Assembly (NCBI GenBank): GCA_011390785.1
Contig: JAABRR010000007.1
Location: 62,001-126,000 of the forward strand
DNA: 64,000 nt
DNA from: Sphingobacteriia bacterium
GTDB taxonomy: Bacteria > Bacteroidota > Bacteroidia > Bacteroidales > UBA7960
Reading direction: 5' to 3'
A program made the translations under genes and the position numbers. The notes under the pieces are model-generated. The model saw only the letters and a program-made list of their open reading frames with translations. It was not told where the DNA came from and did not search any database. Shown piece by piece: positions 53,731 to 61,637 of the stretch (position 1 is its first letter; every line of letters starts with the position of its first letter).

Positions 53731-55092
53731 ATGAAAACAAGAACCAGATTTATCCTCACCACTCTTTTTTCCCTGCTGATATTTATGAGTGTTCATGCTC
53801 AGACAGATACATTGGTGTTAACCCGTGAAATTGCCCTTGAGCTGGCTCTTCAAAATAATCCAACAGTTACCATTGCCCGTTTAGAAAAGGCGAAAGCAGA
53901 AGCCAAACTGAACCAGACCCGGGGTAATTTACTTCCATCATTGAATGCAAGTGGCTCCTACACCCGAAACCTAAAGAAGCAGGTAATCTTTTTTCCTGAA
54001 GATATGGCACCCTTGTTTGGTGGTTCTACTGCTCTTGAAGTAGGAAACGACAACTCATATATGGCAGGACTTCAATTTGCTCTTCCACTATATAATCCTG
54101 CAATTTATGCCAGCATAGAAGCAGTTCGCACCGAGCAGAAAATTGCTGAAGAGAACTTCAAGACCCAAACCATCGAGCTGTCTTATAATGTGCAAAAAGC
54201 CTGGTATGATCTTTTGTTGGCCAAAGAGTCTTACGATGTAATCAGCAAAAGTTTTGAAAATGCAAATGATAATCTCGATAACATCCGCAAGCTACATAGC
54301 CAGGGGCTTGTTGCTGAATATGACCTGATAAGGGCAGAAGTACAGACCGAAAATATAAGACCCGATGTATTGCAGGCCCGGAATATTTATGACCTGAGTC
54401 TCAGCTTTCTGAAGATACTTTTAAATACAGATGAAGATCTGGCTCTGGTGATAGAAGGCAATCTGCTGGAAAGTGCAGAAGAGATGCTAACTACCTTCAA
54501 TATAACAACAGCAGAGCGTTCCTTACAAAATAACCCTGATTATATAAACCTTGGACTTCAAAAGGAGTTGGTACTTAAACAGTCTAAATCGCTTAAAGCA
54601 TCGGTATTACCCAGTGTGGCAGCTGTAAGTAACTACATGTACCTGACCGAAGCCAATGATTTTAAATTTGGCGATTACCGCTGGGTAAACACCGCATCAG
54701 CGGGATTGCAGGTCAGCATTCCCATTTTTAGAGGTTTTACCAATCGCAATCAGGTTAAACAGCTGGAGATTGGTGCCAGACAAATTCAACTTCAGCAGGA
54801 CTATTTAAAGGATAACCTGAGTACTGAGCTCAGTAATTTGCTCAGAAATATGGATCTGGCTCTTGAAAAGGCCGGCAATGCACGCAAAAATGTTGAACTG
54901 GCTCAGCGAGGTTATGATATTGCAAGAATCAGGTATGATTCCGGACAGGGCACGCTGCTCGAAATAAATGACAGTGATGTTGCACTAACCAGGGCCCAAT
55001 TCAACCTTCTAATGGCGGAGCATGAGCTATTGGTAGCGAAAATTCAGTACGACAGATTCACAGGCACACAAACAGCTGCCGGGAATCTTTAA
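53731..55092 (+). CDS. TolC-family outer-membrane efflux protein
   Basis: A 453-residue outer-membrane channel component with a signal peptide (ending VHAQ, ~24) and two OEP repeats of long helices (first around ALQNNPTVTIARLEKAKAEAKL, second near QLEIGARQIQLQQDYLKDNL). It forms a trimer that connects the adaptor and pump to the outside. First structural gene of a tripartite efflux operon. Confidence 0.93.
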   Translation: MKTRTRFILTTLFSLLIFMSVHAQTDTLVLTREIALELALQNNPTVTIARLEKAKAEAKLNQTRGNLLPSLNASGSYTRNLKKQVIFFPEDMAPLFGGSTALEVGNDNSYMAGLQFALPLYNPAIYASIEAVRTEQKIAEENFKTQTIELSYNVQKAWYDLLLAKESYDVISKSFENANDNLDNIRKLHSQGLVAEYDLIRAEVQTENIRPDVLQARNIYDLSLSFLKILLNTDEDLALVIEGNLLESAEEMLTTFNITTAERSLQNNPDYINLGLQKELVLKQSKSLKASVLPSVAAVSNYMYLTEANDFKFGDYRWVNTASAGLQVSIPIFRGFTNRNQVKQLEIGARQIQLQQDYLKDNLSTELSNLLRNMDLALEKAGNARKNVELAQRGYDIARIRYDSGQGTLLEINDSDVALTRAQFNLLMAEHELLVAKIQYDRFTGTQTAAGNL

Positions 55093-55161
55093 ATTCCAAA
55101 ATCAATTTCATCAACTTAGGTAACAGATTACAAATAACATAGATCAAAATAAATTATAACA

Positions 55162-56196
55162 ATGAAAACAATTAGAAATCCACGAATTTTTATTCCCGCT
55201 TTCATGCTTCTCGTCTTTTTCTCATGCAATTCGGCAGCAGAACATAAAGAAGCAGAGCGAAGTATTATGGTTGAAATATCTGAAACTTCCCTACAAACCG
55301 TTCCCACCAATCTGGATTTTACAGGCGTAGTACAACCTTTTGAAGAAGCCCACATTGCCCCTGCAGTACCTGCCCGTATCAATCGTATTCTGGTTGATGT
55401 AGGTGATAAAGTTAGTAAGGGACAATTGTTGGTAGAAATGGACAATACTCAGCTTTTCCAGGCCCAGGTGCAATTGGAAAATCTGAAAACAGAACTTGCC
55501 CGTCTTGACACGTTGTTAAAGGCCGGAGCTGTAACCCAGCAATCTTACGATCAGCTCAAGACGCAATACGAAGTAGCCAAAAGCAATATTGATAATCTCT
55601 CTACTCATACCCAGGTAAGATCAACCTTAAACGGAGTTATTACAGCACGCTATTTTTCTGATGGAGAGATGTTTACAGGCACACCTTCACCAGCCGGTAA
55701 ACCTGCTATAGTTTCTGTAAACCAGGTACAACCCGTTAAAATTATTGTGGGTGTTTCTGAAAGATTTCTGAACGAAGTAAAAACCGGCCAAAATGCAGAA
55801 ATCACTACCGATGTTTTCAAAGATCGTTCTTTTACGGGAAGAATAAACCGGATATTTCCTACAATTGATCGTGCTACAGGCACTTTCAGGGTAGAAATAG
55901 TTATTGAAAATAAAGATGAAGCTTTAAGACCGGGAATGTTTGTAAGAGTATTGCTTGAGTTGGGAGAACACGAAGCATTGATGGTTCCGTCTATGGCAGT
56001 TCTGAAACAGGCAGGTTCTAACGAAAGATACGTTTTTGTGTTGGAAAATAATGTTGCTCAAAGAATTACGGTAGAACAGGGGCGTAAATTTAATGATAAG
56101 GTAGAGATTCTTTCGGGTCTGAAAGAAGGTCAAACACTCGTAGTTAGTGGACAGCACAAGCTAATACAGGGTTCAGAAGTAGAAATAACCAATTGA
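55162..56196 (+). CDS. RND efflux periplasmic adaptor (membrane fusion protein)
   Basis: A 344-residue lipoprotein (lipobox FFSC at about residue 21), with split biotinyl-lipoyl domain halves flanking a short helical hairpin (~80-130), then beta-barrel and membrane-proximal domains. The lipoyl motif APAVPARINRILVDVGDKVSKGQLL is clear. It links the RND pump at 56277 to the TolC protein upstream. Confidence 0.93.
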   Translation: MKTIRNPRIFIPAFMLLVFFSCNSAAEHKEAERSIMVEISETSLQTVPTNLDFTGVVQPFEEAHIAPAVPARINRILVDVGDKVSKGQLLVEMDNTQLFQAQVQLENLKTELARLDTLLKAGAVTQQSYDQLKTQYEVAKSNIDNLSTHTQVRSTLNGVITARYFSDGEMFTGTPSPAGKPAIVSVNQVQPVKIIVGVSERFLNEVKTGQNAEITTDVFKDRSFTGRINRIFPTIDRATGTFRVEIVIENKDEALRPGMFVRVLLELGEHEALMVPSMAVLKQAGSNERYVFVLENNVAQRITVEQGRKFNDKVEILSGLKEGQTLVVSGQHKLIQGSEVEITN

Positions 56197-56276
56197 AAAC
56201 AATGTGAGCATTCATGGATTTATAAGCAAGAAATCGCTCTAGATTGCAAACATCTTAAACATAATACAATAAAACA

Positions 56277-59200
56277 ATGAGTATATATAGCACCGCCGTA
56301 AAAAAACCCATTACCACCCTGGTTATTTTTATAGCCGTTATTGTTATGGGCGTCTTTAGCCTGCGCAATATGCCAATAGATCTTTACCCGGAGATCGACC
56401 CACCCTTTATCAGCGTATTTACAATCTATCAGGGAGCCAGTGCTGCAGATATTGAGACCAATGTTACCCGGCCACTGGAAGATAACCTGAGCATTGTTAC
56501 GAATCTTAAAAATATGACATCGCAATCGCGAGATGACATATCGGCCATTACCCTTGAGTTTGATTATGAAACCAATCTTGATGAAGCAACCAACGAAATA
56601 CGCGATGTGATAAGTCGGCTATTGCGTTTTTTGCCCGAAGGAATTGAGCAACCTACCGTATTTAAATTTTCATCGAGCATGATTCCTGTAATGATGCTTT
56701 CGGCTACAGCCGATGAGAGTTACAATGCCCTGGCCAAGATTCTCGATCAGAGGCTCATCAATCCGCTTAACCGTATTGAAGGAGTTGGTGCAGTAGGTAT
56801 TTTTGGTGGCCCCGAAAGAGAAATACAGGTAAATGTTGACCCCAGGAAACTTGAAGCCTACAATTTAACAGTAGAACAGTTGGGAGGTATTCTTGCTTCT
56901 GAAAACATCAACCTTCCTTCCGGCAATCTTAAAATGGGTACCATTGATTATTCGCTTAGGTTTACCGGCGAATTTGCCGAAAGTGACCGGATCAACAATA
57001 TTGTGATTACGAATTTTAACGGTAATCCTGTTTTTGTAAAAGATGTGGCAACAGTAAAAGATACCCTTGCCGAAATGACCATTGAAGAAAAAATAAATGG
57101 TGAGAACGGGTTGCGATTATTGGTGCAAAAGCAGTCTGGTGCCAATACTGTAAAGATTGCCCGACAGGTAAATGAAATGCTCGAAGAGATAAAACCAACC
57201 CTACCGCCCGATATTACCATTGGCGTGGTATTCGACACATCAGAATTTATTACATCGGCCATCGGAAACCTGGTGGATATCCTTTATTATGCAGCCATTT
57301 TTGTTACCCTGGTAGTTTTGTTTTTTATTGGACGGTGGAGAGCTACCTTTATTATTATCATTACCATTCCCGTATCATTGGTAACAGCATTTATTTATCT
57401 GTACTTTACCGGTAATACGCTCAATCTTATATCGTTATCATCACTTACCATTGCTATGGGGATGGTGGTTGACGATGCAATTGTGGTGCTGGAAAATATC
57501 ACCCGTCAAATTGAAAGGGGAAGTACAGCCCGGGAAGCCGCTATTTATGGAACCAATGAGGTAGGTTTGGCTGTTGTGGCATCTACCCTTACGGTGGTAG
57601 CTGTATTCCTTCCCATGACTTTGATTACCGGCTTAATGGGTATGTTTTTCCGCCAGTTAGGATGGATTGTGAGTATTACCATTACTGTTTCTACCCTTGC
57701 AGCGCTCTCTTTGACCCCGATGTTGTCATCTCAGTTTCTGAAGTATTCAACATCAAAACGTACCGGCCTTGGGCCCAAAACGAGTGCATTTATTGATAAA
57801 GCATTAGGGGGTCTTGATAATGGCTATTCCCGATTATTGGGCTGGTCCGTTAGAAATAAGTGGAAGGTAGTATTTGTTTCAATTGCTATTTTCATTGGAA
57901 GTTTGTTTATTGTACCCATGATTGGAACAGGATTTTTCCCTGAAGCAGATAACAGTCAGATAGAAATTAATATTGAATTACCTACCGGCCTTCGCCTGGA
58001 TGAGACCAAAAAAACAGCCCGCGCCATAGAAGATATCATCAGGAAGGATTTTCCTGAGGTAGAAAGCATCAACACAAGTTCCGGATTTAGCACTACGGCT
58101 GGAATATTTGGTAATGCCCGTGCTGGTAGTCATACAATCGATTTTACGCTAAGTCTTACAACCCCTTCTGAAAGAGAGAGATCTGTTTGGCAAGTTGCCG
58201 ACGGGCTAAGAGACGAGCTGGTGGTTTTCCCCGAGATTGTCACTTTTACGGTGCAAACCGAGGGTGGCGGATTTGGAGCGGGAGCTCCCATTGCTATTGA
58301 AGTTTATGGTGAAGATTTTAATGTTACAACCGGGTTTGCTGAAGAATTGGCAGCGAAAATGCGCAATATTGAAGGTACAAGAGATGTTGATTTGAGTCGT
58401 GGACCTGAAAAACCTGAATTGCGTATTGTACCTGATCAGGAAAAGATGGCCATGTATGGACTTACCACCAATACGGTTTCCAATGCCATCCGCAACAGGG
58501 TGCAGGGGCTTATTGCCACACGCTTTCGCGAAGATGGAGAAGAATATAATGTTGTGATCAGGCACAAAGAAGAGTTTCGAAATACCCTTGCTGATATTGA
58601 AAATATCCAGATTACGAACCCGAGGGGTCAAATGGTAAGGCTGAAAGAATTTGCCAGTATTGAAGAATTCTACAGTCCGCCAAACATTGAGCGGAAAAAC
58701 CGCCTGCGTTATCTGACTGTTAATAGCCAGTTATTTGGCCGTTCTCTGGGACAGGTTACCGCCGATATACAAAAAGGTATTGATGAAATGGATGTTCCGC
58801 AAGGCGTGGAAATTCGGTTTGGTGGTCAAATACTTGAACAACAAGAAGCATTTGCAGATCTTTTCCTATTGCTTTTACTGAGTATCTTCCTTGTTTATGT
58901 GGTAATGGCATCACAATTTGAGTCTTTCTCTATGCCGTTAATCATTATGATTGCAGTACCCTTCTCTTTTTCAGGAGTTTTTCTGGCATTGTTAATAAGT
59001 GGCGCAGAACTTAATGTTATATCATTTATTGGGGCCATTATTCTGGTAGGTATTGTAGTAAAAAACTCAATCGTACTAATCGACTATACCAACCTGATGG
59101 TTGCCCGGGGAAAGAGTATTGTAACGGCCATAAAAACTGCAGGAAGATCTCGTTTAAGACCGGTATTAATGACCACCCTGACCACATTGCTGGCCATGAT

Positions 59201-59390
59201 TCCACTCGCAGTATCAACCGCCGAAGGTTCTGAAATTTGGCAACCTATGGGTATTGCTGTAATCGGGGGTTTAACATTTTCTACGTTAATAACTTTGGTT
59301 TTAGTTCCTATAGTTTATACTCTATTTGGGGCACGAAAAGTAAGAAAAACAAGAAAAAGTAACAAAAAAGCAATTTTGGCGTCAAGTTAA
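56277..59390 (+). CDS. RND-family multidrug efflux pump (AcrB/HAE1-like)
   Basis: A 1037-residue proton-driven pump with twelve membrane helices in two repeats and two large periplasmic loops. The N-terminal cytoplasmic start KPITTLVIFIAVIVMG, the helix-4 GMVVDDAIVVLENI with the paired Asp residues of proton relay, and the C-terminal GIVVKNSIVLIDYTN are diagnostic. The family exports hydrophobic drugs, bile salts or detergents; the true substrate is unknown. Operon with adaptor and TolC. Confidence 0.95.
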   Translation: MSIYSTAVKKPITTLVIFIAVIVMGVFSLRNMPIDLYPEIDPPFISVFTIYQGASAADIETNVTRPLEDNLSIVTNLKNMTSQSRDDISAITLEFDYETNLDEATNEIRDVISRLLRFLPEGIEQPTVFKFSSSMIPVMMLSATADESYNALAKILDQRLINPLNRIEGVGAVGIFGGPEREIQVNVDPRKLEAYNLTVEQLGGILASENINLPSGNLKMGTIDYSLRFTGEFAESDRINNIVITNFNGNPVFVKDVATVKDTLAEMTIEEKINGENGLRLLVQKQSGANTVKIARQVNEMLEEIKPTLPPDITIGVVFDTSEFITSAIGNLVDILYYAAIFVTLVVLFFIGRWRATFIIIITIPVSLVTAFIYLYFTGNTLNLISLSSLTIAMGMVVDDAIVVLENITRQIERGSTAREAAIYGTNEVGLAVVASTLTVVAVFLPMTLITGLMGMFFRQLGWIVSITITVSTLAALSLTPMLSSQFLKYSTSKRTGLGPKTSAFIDKALGGLDNGYSRLLGWSVRNKWKVVFVSIAIFIGSLFIVPMIGTGFFPEADNSQIEINIELPTGLRLDETKKTARAIEDIIRKDFPEVESINTSSGFSTTAGIFGNARAGSHTIDFTLSLTTPSERERSVWQVADGLRDELVVFPEIVTFTVQTEGGGFGAGAPIAIEVYGEDFNVTTGFAEELAAKMRNIEGTRDVDLSRGPEKPELRIVPDQEKMAMYGLTTNTVSNAIRNRVQGLIATRFREDGEEYNVVIRHKEEFRNTLADIENIQITNPRGQMVRLKEFASIEEFYSPPNIERKNRLRYLTVNSQLFGRSLGQVTADIQKGIDEMDVPQGVEIRFGGQILEQQEAFADLFLLLLLSIFLVYVVMASQFESFSMPLIIMIAVPFSFSGVFLALLISGAELNVISFIGAIILVGIVVKNSIVLIDYTNLMVARGKSIVTAIKTAGRSRLRPVLMTTLTTLLAMIPLAVSTAEGSEIWQPMGIAVIGGLTFSTLITLVLVPIVYTLFGARKVRKTRKSNKKAILASS

Positions 59391-59462
59391 AAAATTCCCT
59401 TTAATGGTAAAGACACCCAATGGCTTACTATATATTTTTTTCAATAAATAATTTCGTTCAAT

Positions 59463-59756
59463 ATGAAAGCAGTTTTCATCGTTTATAACCAGGCATTGAC
59501 AGAAAGGGTTTCGGAATTACTTGATAAACATAACGCAAGGGGATTTACCCAATGGCAGGATGTAAAAGGCAGAGGAACCAAAACCGGCGAACCTCATTAT
59601 GGAAACCATACCTGGCCGGCTATGAATTCGGCAGTTCTTTCCATTGTTGATGATGATTTGGCGCAAAAATTGTTGGTTGCCGTAGATCATTTAAATAAAA
59701 AAGCCGAAATTCATGGCCTAAGAGCCTTCATCTGGAGCATTGATTCCACTGTTTAA
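59463..59756 (+). CDS. PG0541-family transporter-associated protein
   Basis: A 97-residue protein with the alternating alpha/beta pattern of P-II-like folds. Proteins of this kind sit next to RND pump genes in many Bacteroidota. Marks: VKGRGTKTGEPHYGNHTWPAMNSAVLSIVDD. It follows the pump gene by 72 bases and is presumably co-transcribed. A regulatory or metal-sensing role is possible but unproven. Confidence 0.85.
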   Translation: MKAVFIVYNQALTERVSELLDKHNARGFTQWQDVKGRGTKTGEPHYGNHTWPAMNSAVLSIVDDDLAQKLLVAVDHLNKKAEIHGLRAFIWSIDSTV

Positions 59757-59816
59757 TAAATCGTATAATTTGAGACTATCAACCTTAAACCAAAATAACT
59801 AATAAAAGCCAAGTAT

Positions 59817-60068
59817 ATGAGTTATAATGAAATCCATAAAAGAATTCAACAGATTCTTTTAAGAAAAATGAGAATACTCAAAGTAAGTCCGGTATACACC
59901 GCTAATTTTTACGACGACTTTGGACTTTCCAAATGGGAGTTAAATTGGCTGTTGTACCATATTGAAGACCAGTTTAAAATTGATCTTGAAAATGGGCTTG
60001 AAGAAAAACTTTCTACCGTAAATCAATTGGTTGCCATTGTTCATCAGAAACAAAGGCGGCAATATTAG
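59817..60068 (+). CDS. Small acyl-carrier-protein-like protein
   Basis: An 83-residue protein with the length and helical order of acyl carrier proteins: an N-terminal helix, FYDDFGLSKWELNWLLYHIEDQFKI in place of the FxxDLGxDSLDxVEL motif, and a last helix after STVNQLVAIV. The serine is shifted by about one position and the canonical DSL is absent, so 4'-phosphopantetheine attachment is doubtful. It is the last gene in this direction, 60 bases after the PG0541-family gene. Role unknown. Confidence 0.6.
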   Translation: MSYNEIHKRIQQILLRKMRILKVSPVYTANFYDDFGLSKWELNWLLYHIEDQFKIDLENGLEEKLSTVNQLVAIVHQKQRRQY

Positions 60069-60087
60069 TTAAAAGCGGCAAAAAGAC

Positions 60088-60318
60088 TTAAACCAGATTG
60101 TCTATTTCTGCAGCCAGTTTACGGTCTTTCTCTGTAACCGTATTGCCTGCATCGTGGGTTGATAAGCGTATTGTAACCTTGTTATATACGTTGCTCCACT
60201 CAGGATGATGACTCATTTTTTCGGCCGCAAATGCAACTCGTGTCATAAATGAAAATGCCTGTATAAAATCTTTAAAGGTAAATTCTCTTTCCAGCTGATT
60301 GTTTTCTTCTTTCCACAT
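60088..60318 (-). CDS. phhB: Pterin-4a-carbinolamine dehydratase
   Basis: A 76-residue PCD/DCoH protein. The catalytic region [24 protein letters not shown] contains the His-His-Pro active-site signature. It dehydrates 4a-hydroxytetrahydrobiopterin after aromatic-amino-acid hydroxylation, or assists molybdopterin-type chemistry. The protein is somewhat shorter than usual at the N-terminus. No phenylalanine hydroxylase gene is nearby. The 165-base gap to lspA holds nothing recognisable. Confidence 0.88.
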   Translation of the reverse strand: MWKEENNQLEREFTFKDFIQAFSFMTRVAFAAEKMSHHPEWSNVYNKVTIRLSTHDAGNTVTEKDRKLAAEIDNLV

Positions 60319-60483
60319 AGCTATAGGTTTTAAAATTTACTACTAATTCGGTAACAGATTGCCATGCGGCAAAGTTCATAAATAAAGCTTATCCGAATAC
60401 GAATTGAGCTGGTTTCTTTTTAAAACAGGCGAATACTCTGATAAGATACTGCAAGTAAACGCGGACAAATTTTTATTTGGCTT

Positions 60484-61227
60484 TTAAGGAAGGATGGGGC
60501 GATTATTTTGTGAATTTTCAGCTTTGTGTTCTTCTTCCGGTTTCCTTTTAGTTTCAACTGATTCTACTACAGACTTTTCTTCGGCAGATTTTTCTTTTCC
60601 ATCTTCTCTGTTTTCATGTGGAAAGAATTTCTTTTGGAAAACCAGTAAGATGAATACCCCGGTGGTAATTGCGGAATCTGCCAGATTAAAAACAGGTCGG
60701 AAAAAAATAAACTCTTCACCGGCCCAAAAAGGAAACCATTGTGGGAAATTGCCCCTGATTAACGGGAAATAGAGCATATCAACAACCTTACCATGCAAAA
60801 ACGTTGCGTATCCACCTGCTTCAGGCATAAATTCTGCCTTACTAAGGAAAGTGCTCTCTGAGAATATCATTCCGTAAAAAGCGCTGTCAATGATGTTTCC
60901 CATAGCTCCGGCCATTATCATCGAAATACAAACGATGAGCCCTTTATGTGCTTTTTGTTGAATAAGCTTGTAAATGTACCAACCAATAAAGGCAACGGCA
61001 ACAATACGAAACAGGCTGAGGGCGAGTTTTCCGTATTCTCCGGAGAACTCCATTCCGAAAGCCATACCATCATTTTCAATAAAATAAAGGATAAACCAAT
61101 CGCCCAGAACAGGAATTCCCTGGCCAATGGTCATAGATGTTTTCACGATTACTTTTGAAACCTGATCGAGAATTAAGATCAGTGTTACAACAATCCACGG
61201 GATTTGATTTCTTGAAATCCTGAGCAT
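60484..61227 (-). CDS. lspA: Lipoprotein signal peptidase with charged C-terminal extension
   Basis: LspA cleaves the signal peptide of prolipoproteins in the inner membrane. The two catalytic aspartates are Asp114 in GNIIDSAFYG and Asp184 in FNLADSAITTG; four membrane helices are present. At 247 residues it is longer than most LspA because of an insert between the helices (~125-175) and a Lys/Glu-rich cytoplasmic tail after ~205. It starts directly after the DksA-like stop, with no gap, in an ileS-dksA-lspA operon. Confidence 0.95.
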   Translation of the reverse strand: MLRISRNQIPWIVVTLILILDQVSKVIVKTSMTIGQGIPVLGDWFILYFIENDGMAFGMEFSGEYGKLALSLFRIVAVAFIGWYIYKLIQQKAHKGLIVCISMIMAGAMGNIIDSAFYGMIFSESTFLSKAEFMPEAGGYATFLHGKVVDMLYFPLIRGNFPQWFPFWAGEEFIFFRPVFNLADSAITTGVFILLVFQKKFFPHENREDGKEKSAEEKSVVESVETKRKPEEEHKAENSQNNRPILP

Positions 61228-61623
61228 CTATTTGCGATAATTCTGGTTAAGCTTGGCTTCGATACTTAGTGTTGCATGAGGAACACTTCTGAGACGTTCT
61301 TTGGAAATCAGTTTGCCTGTTGCCCTGCAAATGCCGTAAGATTTATTTTCGATACGAATCAATGCATTTTCAAGATCTCTGATAAATTTTTGCTGCCTAG
61401 CGGCCAACTGGCTGTTTTCTTCTTTTGATAATACCTGCGATCCTTCTTCCAGAATTTTAAAAGATGGAGATGTATCATTGGTATCATTGGCATTTTGGGT
61501 TGTGTAAGCTTCTGTAAGAATTTTAAAGCCAGCTTTTGCTTCTTCAAGTTTTTTTATGATGATGGCTTTGAACTCCTGCAGTTCTTCATCAGAGTATCTG
61601 GTTTTCTCTTTTTTATTTTCCAT
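61228..61623 (-). CDS. DksA/TraR-like protein lacking the zinc-finger cysteines
   Basis: A 131-residue protein with a long coiled coil (~12-90) and a C-terminal globular part SYGICRATGKLISKERLRSVPHATLSIEAK that aligns with the DksA zinc finger but retains just one cysteine. This form is normal in Bacteroidota. DksA-type proteins bind the RNA polymerase secondary channel and modulate rRNA and stress promoters, often with ppGpp; that role is inferred here. It lies 14 bases downstream of ileS. Confidence 0.88.
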   Translation of the reverse strand: MENKKEKTRYSDEELQEFKAIIIKKLEEAKAGFKILTEAYTTQNANDTNDTSPSFKILEEGSQVLSKEENSQLAARQQKFIRDLENALIRIENKSYGICRATGKLISKERLRSVPHATLSIEAKLNQNYRK

Positions 61624-61637
61624 ATCTATTTGGGGTT

